From assembly GCA_934096275.1 (NCBI GenBank), contig CAKOLK010000006.1, forward strand, positions 1-60,245: 60,245 nt of DNA, read 5' to 3'. The stretch's first letter is position 1. The number at the start of each line of letters is the position of its first letter. The position numbers and the translations under genes were made by a program. Below the pieces are notes generated by a model. It made no database searches, had not been told where the DNA came from, and saw nothing but the letters and a program-made list of their open reading frames with translations. This document shows, in pieces, positions 60,115-60,245 of the stretch. Source of the DNA: an uncultured Bacilli bacterium. Its GTDB lineage: Bacteria; Bacillota_I; Bacilli_A; RF39; UBA660.

Positions 60115-60245
60115 TTTTATCACCTATATTTAGTATACTATTTTATTAAAAAAAAAGATACTTTTTTGGGTTGTATAATTTTTAGTGTGTGTAATGTGTA
60201 AAGCATTATATGCACTTTTTTATAAAATAAAAGACATATAAACTT

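Overview
The window is a low-GC bacterial chromosome segment of about 60 kb. It most resembles an uncultured gut Bacilli / Mollicutes-related lineage (RF39-like Firmicutes). The reasons are the partial 16S rRNA with Firmicutes-type signatures, very AT-rich intergenic DNA, TTGACA-N17-TATAAT promoters, T-box riboswitches, and Bacillus-like gene order in several operons. UGA is a stop codon (the lgt stop overlaps the trxB start) and Trp is UGG, so the code is standard, unlike Mycoplasma. The cell has a wall (murA, tagO-like, mreB, lgt). Only one gene, a 63-aa DUF378 protein, is on the + strand; everything else including the 16S gene is on the - strand, as expected within one replichore.

Reading 1 to 60245 (opposite to transcription): the 5' half of a 16S gene with tandem promoters; DUF402 protein, CtpB-like protease and a LolA-like lipoprotein; frr, a small lipoprotein, tsf and rpsB (pyrH is missing from its usual place); the infC-rpmI-rplT operon behind an attenuator leader; a tRNA-Lys and trpS; the str operon (rpsL-rpsG-fusA-tuf); valS behind a T-box; trxB-lgt-uvrA; a five/six-gene block of unrecognised proteins next to a SigH-like sigma factor; the rlmB-mrnC-yugP-cysS-gltX-clpC block, whose order matches the B. 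subtilis clpC-gltX-cysS-mrnC-rlmB-sigH region; a YfcC-type transporter; lysS behind a T-box; rpmE and murA; a frameshifted nucleotidase gene; two large surface proteins; pssA, HD and DUF1287 proteins; uvrB; folD; hpf; csp.

The most novel region is 54.2-56.6 kb. Five genes in tight array encode a six-helix membrane protein without a kinase domain, a 31-aa peptide, an AgrB-like peptidase with the His/Cys pair, a small sigma-region-4-like protein overlapping agrB, and a LytTR regulator whose receiver has lost its acidic pocket and carries Glu at the phospho-acceptor position. This looks like a divergent agr-type peptide signalling cassette with no histidine kinase. A second notable point is that ribosomal proteins S2 and L20 both carry the same C-terminal Rho_N/SAP-like extension.

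The last part (56.7-60.1 kb) holds tagO-like, mreB/mbl, a SpoIIQ-like degenerate M23 protein, a DUF1146 (YwzB) protein and rpiB, an arrangement reminiscent of the spoIIQ-mbl region of Bacillus. SigH-like, SpoIIQ-like and YdcC-like genes suggest a sporulating ancestor. Several starts given here differ from the longest ORF because the longest ORF begins inside the Shine-Dalgarno sequence; infC appears to start at AUA.
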